Source: Flaviramulus sp. | GTDB lineage: Bacteria; Bacteroidota; Bacteroidia; Flavobacteriales; Flavobacteriaceae | Reading direction: 5' to 3' | DNA: 11,615 nt | Assembly (NCBI GenBank): GCA_023255235.1 | Contig: JALRJA010000050.1 | Coordinates: forward strand, 1 to 11,615 | Position numbers and translations under genes: made by a program | Shown: one piece after another, positions 1 to 6,728 of the stretch | Numbering within the stretch: the first letter of the stretch is position 1 | How the letters are laid out: every line of letters starts with the position of its first letter | Notes under the pieces: generated by a model | Databases searched by the model: none | What the model was told of the DNA's origin: nothing | The model's input: the letters and a program-made list of their open reading frames with translations, nothing else

Positions 1-1643
1 CTTGCAATAACCTCTTGCATATTTGAAATTGTTTTTTTGTAATAGTTATCTCTAGGTGCCAAAACCACTACTGGCATTCCCTCTTCAATTAATGCAAGCG
101 GACCATGTTTCATCTCTCCGGCAGGATAACCCTCAGCATGAACGTATGACAATTCTTTTAATTTTAATGCTCCCTCAAGTGCAATTGGATATGAAAAACC
201 TCTTCCTAAAAACATTGAACCTTTAGCCTCATTAAATGTTGAAGATATATTTTGGATTTCACTATCCACTAATAAAGTTTGTTCAACTAATTTTGGTAAA
301 TTTCTTAATTCTTTAATTTTTTCTTTATAATTTTCTGTCCTAATATCTTTTTTCAAATGACCTAATTTTAAAGATAAAATATATAAAATCAGTATTTGCC
401 CTAAAAAAGCTTTTGTTGAAGCTACACCAATTTCTGGACCAGCATGTGTATAAGCACCAGAATGAGTTTCTCTAGCAATTGAAGACCCTACAACATTACA
501 AATACCAAAAACAAATGCACCTTTAGATTTTGCTAGCTTTATTGCCGCCAAAGTATCTGCTGTTTCACCCGATTGAGAAATGGCTAAAACGATATCATTT
601 TCGGTAATAACGGGGTTTCTATATCTAAATTCTGAGGCATATTCTACTTCAACAGGTATTCTTGCTAAATCTTCAAAAATGTATTCGGCAACTAAGCCAG
701 CATGCCAAGAAGTACCACAACCAATGATAATAATTTTATGGGCATTTAGAAATTTTTTCATGTTATCTTCTACGCCAGCCATTTTTATAATGGCTTCGTT
801 TCTTAATAACCTGCCTCTGTAGGTGTCTGCTATGGCTTTGGGTTGTTCGTGTATTTCTTTTAACATGAAATGATCAAAACCACCTTTTTCTATTTGCTCT
901 AGGTTAAGCTGAAGTGTTTGTACATAGGTATCAACAAGAGAATCGTCTTTAATTTTTCTAATTTTGATGCCTTTATGGTATCTAATAATAGCCATTTCGC
1001 CATCTTCTAAATAAACAGCATTTTTAGTGTATTCTAAAAAGGGCGAAGCATCGCTTGCTATAAAAAATTCATCTTGATTGTCACCAATACCAATGGCAAT
1101 TGGGCTGCCTAAGCGGGCAACTACAATTTCTTCGGGTTTATTTTTATCAAAAACGGCTATAGCATAAGCACCTACAACTTGGTTGAGAGCAATTTGAACA
1201 GCTTGACCAAGTTTGACGTTTTCTTGTTTTTTTACGTCTTCTATTAAATTTATTAACACCTCTGTATCTGTATCAGATTGAAATGTATAGCCTCTTGCAA
1301 TTAGTTCTTGTTTAAGAGATGCATAATTTTCAATAATGCCATTGTGAATAATTACTAAATCGCCAGAGTTTGAAAGGTGTGGATGTGAATTCACGTCATT
1401 TGGCACTCCGTGAGTTGCCCATCTAGTATGCCCAATACCAACATGACCTTGTTTGGTTATGTCTTTATTAGCTAGGTTTTCTAAATCGGCTACTTTTCCT
1501 TTGGTTTTTGAAACCTTAAGGTTAGTGCCATCAAATAGCGCAATACCAGCACTGTCATAGCCTCTGTATTCGAGCCTTTTTAAGCCTTCTATAATAATAG
1601 GGTAAGCTTCTCTATGGCCTATATATCCAACAATTCCACACAT
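1..1643 (-). CDS. glmS: Glutamine--fructose-6-phosphate aminotransferase (isomerizing), C-terminus cut by window edge
   Basis: This cytosolic enzyme makes glucosamine-6-phosphate from fructose-6-phosphate and glutamine, the first committed step to UDP-GlcNAc for peptidoglycan and lipopolysaccharide. The reading frame opens at the ATG whose complement is 1641-1643 and runs without a stop to base 1, giving 547 codons. The family is usually about 610 residues, so roughly the last 60-70 lie outside the window. The protein begins MCGIVGYIG, placing the class II amidotransferase nucleophile Cys directly after the initiator Met. HTRWATHG follows near residue 71 and HNGIIENY near residue 97. The first SIS (sugar isomerase) domain has CGTSWHAG near 307 and SQSGETADT near 355. 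The second SIS domain has GEMKHGPLALI near 505. All expected motifs of both halves are present, so the enzyme should be active. It is the last visible gene of a three-gene leftward run and starts 52 bases after the DUF4270 stop. Confidence 0.97.
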   Translation of the reverse strand, partial: MCGIVGYIGHREAYPIIIEGLKRLEYRGYDSAGIALFDGTNLKVSKTKGKVADLENLANKDITKQGHVGIGHTRWATHGVPNDVNSHPHLSNSGDLVIIHNGIIENYASLKQELIARGYTFQSDTDTEVLINLIEDVKKQENVKLGQAVQIALNQVVGAYAIAVFDKNKPEEIVVARLGSPIAIGIGDNQDEFFIASDASPFLEYTKNAVYLEDGEMAIIRYHKGIKIRKIKDDSLVDTYVQTLQLNLEQIEKGGFDHFMLKEIHEQPKAIADTYRGRLLRNEAIIKMAGVEDNMKKFLNAHKIIIIGCGTSWHAGLVAEYIFEDLARIPVEVEYASEFRYRNPVITENDIVLAISQSGETADTLAAIKLAKSKGAFVFGICNVVGSSIARETHSGAYTHAGPEIGVASTKAFLGQILILYILSLKLGHLKKDIRTENYKEKIKELRNLPKLVEQTLLVDSEIQNISSTFNEAKGSMFLGRGFSYPIALEGALKLKELSYVHAEGYPAGEMKHGPLALIEEGMPVVVLAPRDNYYKKTISNMQEVIA

Positions 1644-1695
1644 AATATTATTTGGTTATGGTAATTTTAAAACAACAATTACTAAAAATTCAATT

Positions 1696-3348
1696 TTAAT
1701 TAGGTTCAGTATAAAATATTTTTAGTTTTAATTTTTTTTCATCTGGTACACTAGCGTTACTACCGTGTAAGATAGTTCCTCTTGGGCTTATTATAGCGGC
1801 TGCAGGAACTGCTGTTACCTCATCATTACTGTTTAAAATTGGGGCATTCTCAATACGGTTTACATTGTTTGATAATACCAACCCTATTTTGGTGTTTGTT
1901 GAATCGCGAAGTAAAATATTATTTAAATGTTGAGTTAGCCTTATTTTATATTTACCGGTAACAGTATCTCTTTGCGTTAAGCTTATAATTTTTGAATTTA
2001 TTGGAGATTGTGTGTTTACAATTTGATCTATTTGATAATCTACAGTAGTGGTGTTATTTTTAATATCGTAGGCGTAAACACGATCGTATTTATGAAAGGC
2101 GTCATTATTTGCATCTTCAAGATTATATATTGTTTCATCTTCAAATAAAACTAAATGTGCCTCATTAATTAATCGTTTTAGAATATATTCGCCGTCGCTA
2201 GTTTTTTCATACCCTCCATTTCCATCGGGTATTCTAAAAGTATTTAAAAAGGTTTCCAAATTTTCTTGATTCCCAAAAATATCAACTATTGCCATAGAGC
2301 CTGAAGTGCCTTTTAAATAAAGTTTTTCATCGCCTAACTCTTTATTGCCATTTTGTAATGGCACTAAATTGAAGTCATTTATAAAGGTGTTTACTCTATT
2401 TCCTGTAAAATTTAAAACATAGGTTGATTGTGTTCTAGAGTCTGCTTCCCCTTTTGTGTAATGAATTGTAATATTGGCACTAGTAGATGCTAGGTTTAAT
2501 AAAACCATGGTACCATCATTATTAATAGGTTCTACTTTAAAATAAACGCCTCTAAAATAGTTTTTAAAATTATTGGCATTACTTAAAACAGCATCGTCTT
2601 CTTTGTCTAAAATTGTGTTAGTCCAATATAATATATCTTCAGAACTTTTTAAAGCTACTCTATATGCTGGAGCAGCTCTGTTAACTTTTTCGTCATCGCC
2701 TGTGCCTGTTTTGGTAACAATGGGGTTGGCACTAGGAAGAAATTCTGTATCATTATGAATGGTTGTTATAATATGATTGTCGAAATTAACAATATCACTA
2801 CCTGTTAATACAGAACTTGACATATGATTGGTATTAGAATAAAAATTTTGTGCTCCGCCAAGTGTTGAATTGGGATCTAAATCTCTTAAAAAATAATTGC
2901 TTTGATAAATAGTAAGTCTCATTTTTTGAGTAGAATTTCCATATAGAGAGTCTAATTTATAAACTAAATTACCATCATCATCATTATCAATCTCATTACT
3001 AAAATAAGGTATATTAACTACTACAGAATCTATAACTGGGTCTTCACCAAAATTAGGGTTAAAGCTAGAAGGTGTTACTTGTGTTATAATATTGGCAATT
3101 GTTTTTCCATAACTTGGGTCGTTGAAAACACCCAATAAATTTGAATGTAATCCATTTACTTGCAAAGAATCTAATTTTTTGTTGTAGGCGGTAACATTTA
3201 TAACACTACTATTGGTTACAAAATTAGCTTTATCTTTTCCAAGTACATCACTTTCTAATACAATAAAATCTTTATCGCAGGCAATAATGGTTATAAGAAA
3301 AAATAAAAAAATAGCAGGTGTTTTGAGGTCTTTAAAAAGTTTTTCCAT
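1696..3348 (-). CDS. DUF4270-family lipoprotein
   Basis: This is a 550-residue predicted lipoprotein of unknown function. The N-terminus has basic and polar residues, a hydrophobic stretch (about 11-22) and a lipobox ending IIAC, so Cys24 is the likely lipidated residue. The residues after it (DKDF) are acidic and charged. That loosely resembles the export signals that send Bacteroidota lipoproteins to the cell surface, but it is not a clean match. The mature part is rich in Asn, Thr, Asp and beta-strand-like alternation, has no other Cys and no membrane segment, and ends KIFYTEPN. Length, lipobox and position between a glycogen-synthase-like gene and glmS match what I recall of flavobacterial DUF4270 proteins. 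The family name is from recollection, not a search. It lies 24 bases after the upstream gene and 52 before glmS, so co-transcription is likely. No catalytic motif is visible; a structural or binding role at the outer membrane is only a guess. Confidence 0.8.
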   Translation of the reverse strand: MEKLFKDLKTPAIFLFFLITIIACDKDFIVLESDVLGKDKANFVTNSSVINVTAYNKKLDSLQVNGLHSNLLGVFNDPSYGKTIANIITQVTPSSFNPNFGEDPVIDSVVVNIPYFSNEIDNDDDGNLVYKLDSLYGNSTQKMRLTIYQSNYFLRDLDPNSTLGGAQNFYSNTNHMSSSVLTGSDIVNFDNHIITTIHNDTEFLPSANPIVTKTGTGDDEKVNRAAPAYRVALKSSEDILYWTNTILDKEDDAVLSNANNFKNYFRGVYFKVEPINNDGTMVLLNLASTSANITIHYTKGEADSRTQSTYVLNFTGNRVNTFINDFNLVPLQNGNKELGDEKLYLKGTSGSMAIVDIFGNQENLETFLNTFRIPDGNGGYEKTSDGEYILKRLINEAHLVLFEDETIYNLEDANNDAFHKYDRVYAYDIKNNTTTVDYQIDQIVNTQSPINSKIISLTQRDTVTGKYKIRLTQHLNNILLRDSTNTKIGLVLSNNVNRIENAPILNSNDEVTAVPAAAIISPRGTILHGSNASVPDEKKLKLKIFYTEPN

Positions 3349-3372
3349 ATAGTATTTTATGAATTTAATAAT

Positions 3373-4182
3373 CTAACTTAAAACAGTGTCATTGAAAAAA
3401 GTTGCATAAGCTTCACCAAATTCATCTTTCGCTTTATATTCTAAAATAGGTTTATGTGACGCTTTTAAATAAGCATTTAATTCATCAGGAATGTTTTCAG
3501 AACCAACAATCAGTGCATCTGAATAATCAATTGCAATTTTCATTAGGTTATTATAAGAAGGTTCCTGTAAAGCTTTTAAAGCATCTTCATTTATGTTGTC
3601 AAATTTAATCTTATTAACCATATCTTTATTTAATGTATTGTTAAAACTTTGGTCGTAAACAGAAGTCACTATTTTACTTTCATTAAATAAGGGTTCATCT
3701 TTATAAAATTCTTTCAAATATACAGGCAATAACGATGCCAACCACCCGTGAATATGAATAATATCAGGCGACCAATTAAGTTTTTTAACGGTTTCAATAA
3801 CGCCTTTTGCAAAAAAAATAGCTCGTTCATCATTATCAGAAAACAACTTTCCATCTTCATCGGTTAGGGTTGCTTTTCTTTTAAAATAGTCGTCATTATC
3901 AATAAAATAAACTTGAATTCGTTCTCTTGGAATCGATGCTACCTTAATAATTAATGGCATATCTAAGTCATTAATCACTAAATTAATACCAGACAATCTT
4001 ATAACTTCGTGTAATTGATGCCTGCGTTCATTGATATTGCCATATCGAGGCATAAAAATTCTTATTTGACCGCCTTGTTGATTTACCAATCTTGGCGCTT
4101 CAAAAGACATTGAAGAAATTTCGGTTTCGGGTAAATAAGGTACTACTTCAGATGATACATATAATATCCTCTTATCTTTCAT
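3373..4182 (-). CDS. Glycogen/starch synthase-like protein, N-terminal (GT5) domain only
   Basis: This 269-residue protein resembles the N-terminal Rossmann-like half of GT5 glycogen synthases. It opens with KDKRILYVSSEVVPYLPETE, like the family's start with its SE-x-x-P motif. It then has RIFMPRYGNI near residues 56-65, DERAIFFAKGVIE near 117-129, and DIIHIHGWLASLLPVYLK near 139-156, which corresponds to the HDW segment of GlgA. Two things are missing. The K-x-G-G-L loop that binds ADP-glucose, expected soon after SEVVP, is replaced by ISSMSFEAP. The whole C-terminal GT-B domain is absent, since bacterial GlgA is about 480 residues. There is no remnant downstream, because the DUF4270 gene begins 24 bases after the TAG stop. 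The frame is clean, so this looks like a stable short form rather than a fresh truncation. It is probably first in an operon with DUF4270 and glmS. True glycogen synthase activity is doubtful; a binding or regulatory role is possible. Confidence 0.8.
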   Translation of the reverse strand: MKDKRILYVSSEVVPYLPETEISSMSFEAPRLVNQQGGQIRIFMPRYGNINERRHQLHEVIRLSGINLVINDLDMPLIIKVASIPRERIQVYFIDNDDYFKRKATLTDEDGKLFSDNDERAIFFAKGVIETVKKLNWSPDIIHIHGWLASLLPVYLKEFYKDEPLFNESKIVTSVYDQSFNNTLNKDMVNKIKFDNINEDALKALQEPSYNNLMKIAIDYSDALIVGSENIPDELNAYLKASHKPILEYKAKDEFGEAYATFFNDTVLS

Positions 4183-4310
4183 ATACTTGTTTTTATTGGC
4201 TGTAAGTAATTATAAATTATTAGCATTTATTGCTTTCTTTTAAATAGAAATTTAGCATAGCTTGTTTTAATAATGTACTTGTTCTTAGAAATTACAAAAT
4301 AAAAAACACG

Positions 4311-4318
4311 CAAAAATA
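4311..4318 (-). promoter_or_regulatory. Candidate Bacteroidota -7 promoter element for the leftward operon
   Basis: On the minus strand the bases read TATTTTTG, a full match to the Bacteroidota primary sigma factor -7 consensus TAnnTTTG. It lies about 130 bases upstream of the glycogen-synthase-like start codon, implying a leader of roughly 120 bases. I see no TTG at the usual -33 distance, so only half of the promoter is supported. The motif is short and the region is AT-rich, so chance matches occur. Confidence 0.4.
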
Positions 4319-4349
4319 CAAAAATTTATGCTAATTAGTTGTAAAATCA

Positions 4350-4357
4350 TAAGTTTG
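4350..4357 (+). promoter_or_regulatory. Candidate Bacteroidota -7 promoter element for panC
   Basis: TAAGTTTG matches TAnnTTTG exactly and sits 24 bases before the panC GTG start, which would give a leader of about 15-20 bases. There is no clear TTG about 19-23 bases upstream. It faces away from the minus-strand -7 element at 4311-4318, with 31 bases between them, so polymerases at the two promoters would compete for the same stretch. Confidence 0.5.
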
Positions 4358-4381
4358 CATGCGTTAATTTTTTATTAGGAA

Positions 4382-5233
4382 GTGGAAGTTTACTCAGAAA
4401 AACAACAAATTGCCGTAGCAATTGATGCTCTAAGAGCAAGAAAACAAACATTAGGCTTGGTGCCAACTATGGGTGCTTTACACAAAGGGCATTTACAATT
4501 AGTTAAAAAAGCTCTACAAGATAATAACATGGTTATTGTGAGCATTTTTGTAAACCCAACACAGTTTAATAATACCAGTGATTTAAAGGCATACCCTAGA
4601 AATCTTGAAAGCGATATAGCCCTTTTAAAAACACTTGGTAAAAACACTATTTTGGTTTATGCACCTACGGTTCATGATATTTATGAAGGACGCCCTGTTC
4701 TCCAAAAATTTGACTTTGATGGTTTAGATTTTGAAATGGAAGGCAAATATAGACACAATCATTTTAACGGTGTTGGCACAATTGTAAAACGATTTTTTGA
4801 AATTATAAAACCCGATAATGCCTATTTTGGCGAAAAAGATTTTCAGCAGTTAGCCATAATTAGAAAACTGGTTGACAAACATAATATTCGGGTAAACATA
4901 ATTGGCTGTAAAATACATAGAGAAGCCAGCGGACTAGCCATGAGCTCTAGAAATACCAGGTTAAAACCAGAGTATAAAAAAGCCGCTCCTTTTATTTTTG
5001 AAATATTAACTGCCGCTAAAAATCAATTTGGCACAAAAAGTGCCACTAAAATAGCACATTGGGTTGAAAAACAGTTTGAAAAACACAGCTTACTAAAATT
5101 AGAATATTTTGTAATTGCTGATGCTAAAACCTTAAAACCAATTTATAGAAAATCAAATAAAAACAAATACAGAGCCTTTATTGCTGTATATGCAGATGAT
5201 ATTAGACTTATAGATAATATCGCACTAAATTAA
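4382..5233 (+). CDS. panC: Pantothenate synthetase (pantoate--beta-alanine ligase)
   Basis: This cytosolic enzyme joins pantoate and beta-alanine with ATP to form pantothenate, the precursor of coenzyme A. The 283 residues match the usual family length of about 280. Signature motifs are in order: [10 protein letters not shown] at 28-37, with the nucleotide-binding H34-x-x-H37 pair; FVNPTQF at 56-62; [14 protein letters not shown] at 120-133; GEKDFQQ at 150-156; and MSSRN at 187-191. The start is a GTG. The in-frame codon six bases before it is a TAG stop, and the next in-frame ATG is Met30 inside the HxxH motif, so GTG must be the start or very close to it. An AGGA lies just before the GTG, too close to act as a normal Shine-Dalgarno. 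The next gene, panD, begins 13 bases after the stop and makes the beta-alanine used here, so the pair forms a functional unit. No panB is in view. Confidence 0.97.
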   Translation: MEVYSEKQQIAVAIDALRARKQTLGLVPTMGALHKGHLQLVKKALQDNNMVIVSIFVNPTQFNNTSDLKAYPRNLESDIALLKTLGKNTILVYAPTVHDIYEGRPVLQKFDFDGLDFEMEGKYRHNHFNGVGTIVKRFFEIIKPDNAYFGEKDFQQLAIIRKLVDKHNIRVNIIGCKIHREASGLAMSSRNTRLKPEYKKAAPFIFEILTAAKNQFGTKSATKIAHWVEKQFEKHSLLKLEYFVIADAKTLKPIYRKSNKNKYRAFIAVYADDIRLIDNIALN

Positions 5234-5234
5234 T

Positions 5235-5242
5235 TATCTTTG
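5235..5242 (+). promoter_or_regulatory. Candidate internal -7 promoter element for panD, nearly leaderless
   Basis: TATCTTTG matches TAnnTTTG exactly and lies in the 13-base gap between the panC stop and the panD ATG at 5247. If used, transcription would begin at or within a few bases of the ATG, producing a leaderless or nearly leaderless panD message. No TTG is apparent at -33. panD is probably also read from the panC promoter. Confidence 0.4.
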
Positions 5243-5246
5243 CCTC

Positions 5247-5597
5247 ATGCAAATTCAAGTAGTCAAATCAAAAATTCATAGAGTTAAATGCACAGGTGCA
5301 GAACTCAATTATATAGGTAGTATAACCATTGATGAAGATTTAATGGATGCTGCCAACATTATACAAGGCGAAAAGGTTCAAATTGTAAACAATAATAATG
5401 GTGAGCGTTTAGAAACCTATTGTATTCCTGGACCTAGAAAAAGTGGCGAAATAACCCTTAATGGTGCTGCTGCAAGAAAGGTGTCTGTGGGAGATACGTT
5501 AATTTTAATTACCTATGCATTTATGGATATTGAAAAAGCCAAAGTGTTTAAACCTGCTTTAGTATTTCCTGATGAGGCTACAAACTTGCTAAAATAA
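5247..5597 (+). CDS. panD: Aspartate 1-decarboxylase (pyruvoyl-dependent)
   Basis: This enzyme decarboxylates L-aspartate to beta-alanine, which PanC then uses. It is made as an inactive precursor that cleaves itself to form a pyruvoyl cofactor. The 116-residue length is typical of the bacterial pyruvoyl type. The cleavage site Gly24-Ser25 is present in [10 protein letters not shown], with Ser25 as the residue that becomes pyruvoyl. Other active-site residues known from the E. coli enzyme fall at the same numbers: Lys9, Tyr22, Arg54, Thr57, Tyr58 and Asn72 (in TLNGAAAR). The precursor should therefore mature and be active. The gene follows panC after 13 bases and is probably co-transcribed, with a possible extra promoter in the gap. 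Confidence 0.97.
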   Translation: MQIQVVKSKIHRVKCTGAELNYIGSITIDEDLMDAANIIQGEKVQIVNNNNGERLETYCIPGPRKSGEITLNGAAARKVSVGDTLILITYAFMDIEKAKVFKPALVFPDEATNLLK

Positions 5598-5667
5598 CCT
5601 TTTAACAAGCAAACACAAATTGAATTATCTAGACTCAAATCACCACGTTTAGATACAATTTTATGAA

Positions 5668-6636
5668 ATGAGTATTAAAACAAAAAGAACACTAAAAATA
5701 GCACTCCCTTTACTATTGGGGATTTTTTTGGTTTGGTATTCACTCTCACAAATTTCTGTCAATACATTACTTAAATACTTTAAAAATGCCCATTATTATT
5801 GGGTGTTTTTGGGTGTGTTTTTAGGATTTTTAAGCCATTTGTCTCGTGCCTATCGTTGGCGTTTTCAATTAGAGCCTTTGGGCTATAACATTAAATTAGG
5901 TAATAGCATCATGGCTGTATTTACAACCTATTTAATTAACTACACCATACCAAGAGCAGGTGAAGTAGCAAGAGCTTCTATACTCACTAATTATGAAAAC
6001 GTTCCTTTTGAAAAAGCCTTTGGAACCATTGTAGCCGAGCGAATTGCCGATATGTTTATGATGCTAGTAATTATAAGCTTAACCCTTTGTATGGAATTTC
6101 AATTTATTTACTCATTTTTAATCGAAAAATTCAATCCGGTTAAAATTCTTTTGGCTTTAGTATTCCTTTTGTTTGTGGGCTTTCTTTTAGTGTCTTTTAT
6201 TAAAAAGAGCAGTAGCAAAATAGCTTTAAAAATTAAAACCTTTTTAACCGGCATCATAGCCGGAACTTTAAGTATTTTTAAAATGAAAAAGAAGTGGGCG
6301 TTTTTATGTCACACCCTTTTTATTTGGAGTATGTATGTACTTATGTTTTATGTTACTTCGTTTGCTATAGAAGAAACCAATAGCATATCGTTTTCCACAA
6401 TTTTAATAGGTTTTATAGCTGCAAGCTTTAGTATAGCAGCAACAAACGGAGGAATTGGGTCATACCCTGAAGCAATAGTTTTGGCATTTCTACTTTTTAA
6501 TATCCCCGAAGAACCTAGCCGTGCTTTTGGCTGGATTATGTGGTCATCTCAAACCTTAATGGTTGTGTTATTAGGTGGTTTATCTCTTTTTTTATTACCT
6601 ATTTTCAATAGAAAAAAAACTACAATAAATAAATAA
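5668..6636 (+). CDS. Lysylphosphatidylglycerol synthase TM-domain (MprF/AglD2 flippase-like) membrane protein
   Basis: This is a 322-residue inner-membrane protein with about eight hydrophobic segments, roughly at 10-28, 43-58, 79-95, 128-150, 155-178, 208-233, 241-274 (possibly two helices) and 288-313. It has the hallmark motifs of the integral-membrane domain found in MprF and the UPF0104/AglD2 group. These are PRAGEVAR at 95-102, ERIAD at 124-128, and NGGIGSYPEAI at 260-270. In MprF this domain moves aminoacylated lipids across the membrane. There is no aminoacyl-transferase domain here, so the protein is a stand-alone translocase-like domain whose lipid or glycolipid substrate cannot be told from sequence. 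The start is the ATG at 5668; another ATG five bases earlier is followed at once by a stop. It begins 70 bases after panD with no clear promoter between, so it may be read from the pan promoters. Confidence 0.85.
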   Translation: MSIKTKRTLKIALPLLLGIFLVWYSLSQISVNTLLKYFKNAHYYWVFLGVFLGFLSHLSRAYRWRFQLEPLGYNIKLGNSIMAVFTTYLINYTIPRAGEVARASILTNYENVPFEKAFGTIVAERIADMFMMLVIISLTLCMEFQFIYSFLIEKFNPVKILLALVFLLFVGFLLVSFIKKSSSKIALKIKTFLTGIIAGTLSIFKMKKKWAFLCHTLFIWSMYVLMFYVTSFAIEETNSISFSTILIGFIAASFSIAATNGGIGSYPEAIVLAFLLFNIPEEPSRAFGWIMWSSQTLMVVLLGGLSLFLLPIFNRKKTTINK

Positions 6637-6689
6637 CCCTTGTTTATAAGCACACTAAAACTTTGCTTTTAATCTCTACATTAATTTAG

Positions 6690-6696
6690 TACCTTG
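6690..6696 (+). promoter_or_regulatory. Weak candidate promoter before the hydrolase-radA pair
   Basis: TACCTTG resembles the Bacteroidota -7 element but has one T fewer than TAnnTTTG. A TTTG lies at 6662-6665, 24 bases upstream, a little farther than usual for the -33 element. The site is 32 bases before the ATG at 6729 and is the best candidate in the 92-base gap, but the match is imperfect. Confidence 0.25.
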
Positions 6697-6728
6697 CCAA
6701 AATAAACCTGATATTACATCATTGCTAA

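Noticed and set aside
580..822. An 80-codon open frame on the plus strand
   Set aside because: It lies entirely inside glmS on the opposite strand, whose motifs are unmistakable; the predicted peptide resembles nothing and is a shadow.
1644..1695. Looked for a glmS ribozyme or other leader RNA before glmS
   Set aside because: The gap is only 52 bases and AT-rich with no structure; the glmS ribozyme is known mainly from Gram-positive bacteria and does not fit in this space.
2573..2758. A 61-codon open frame on the plus strand
   Set aside because: It is fully inside the DUF4270 gene on the other strand, with no separate start signal.
4390..4647. An 85-codon open frame on the minus strand
   Set aside because: It is antisense to the highly conserved start of panC, including the HxxH region.
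5663..5671. A two-codon ORF (ATG AAA TGA) overlapping the start of the flippase-like gene
   Set aside because: It could act as a minimal upstream ORF, but such overlaps are common by chance in AT-rich sequence and nothing else supports it.
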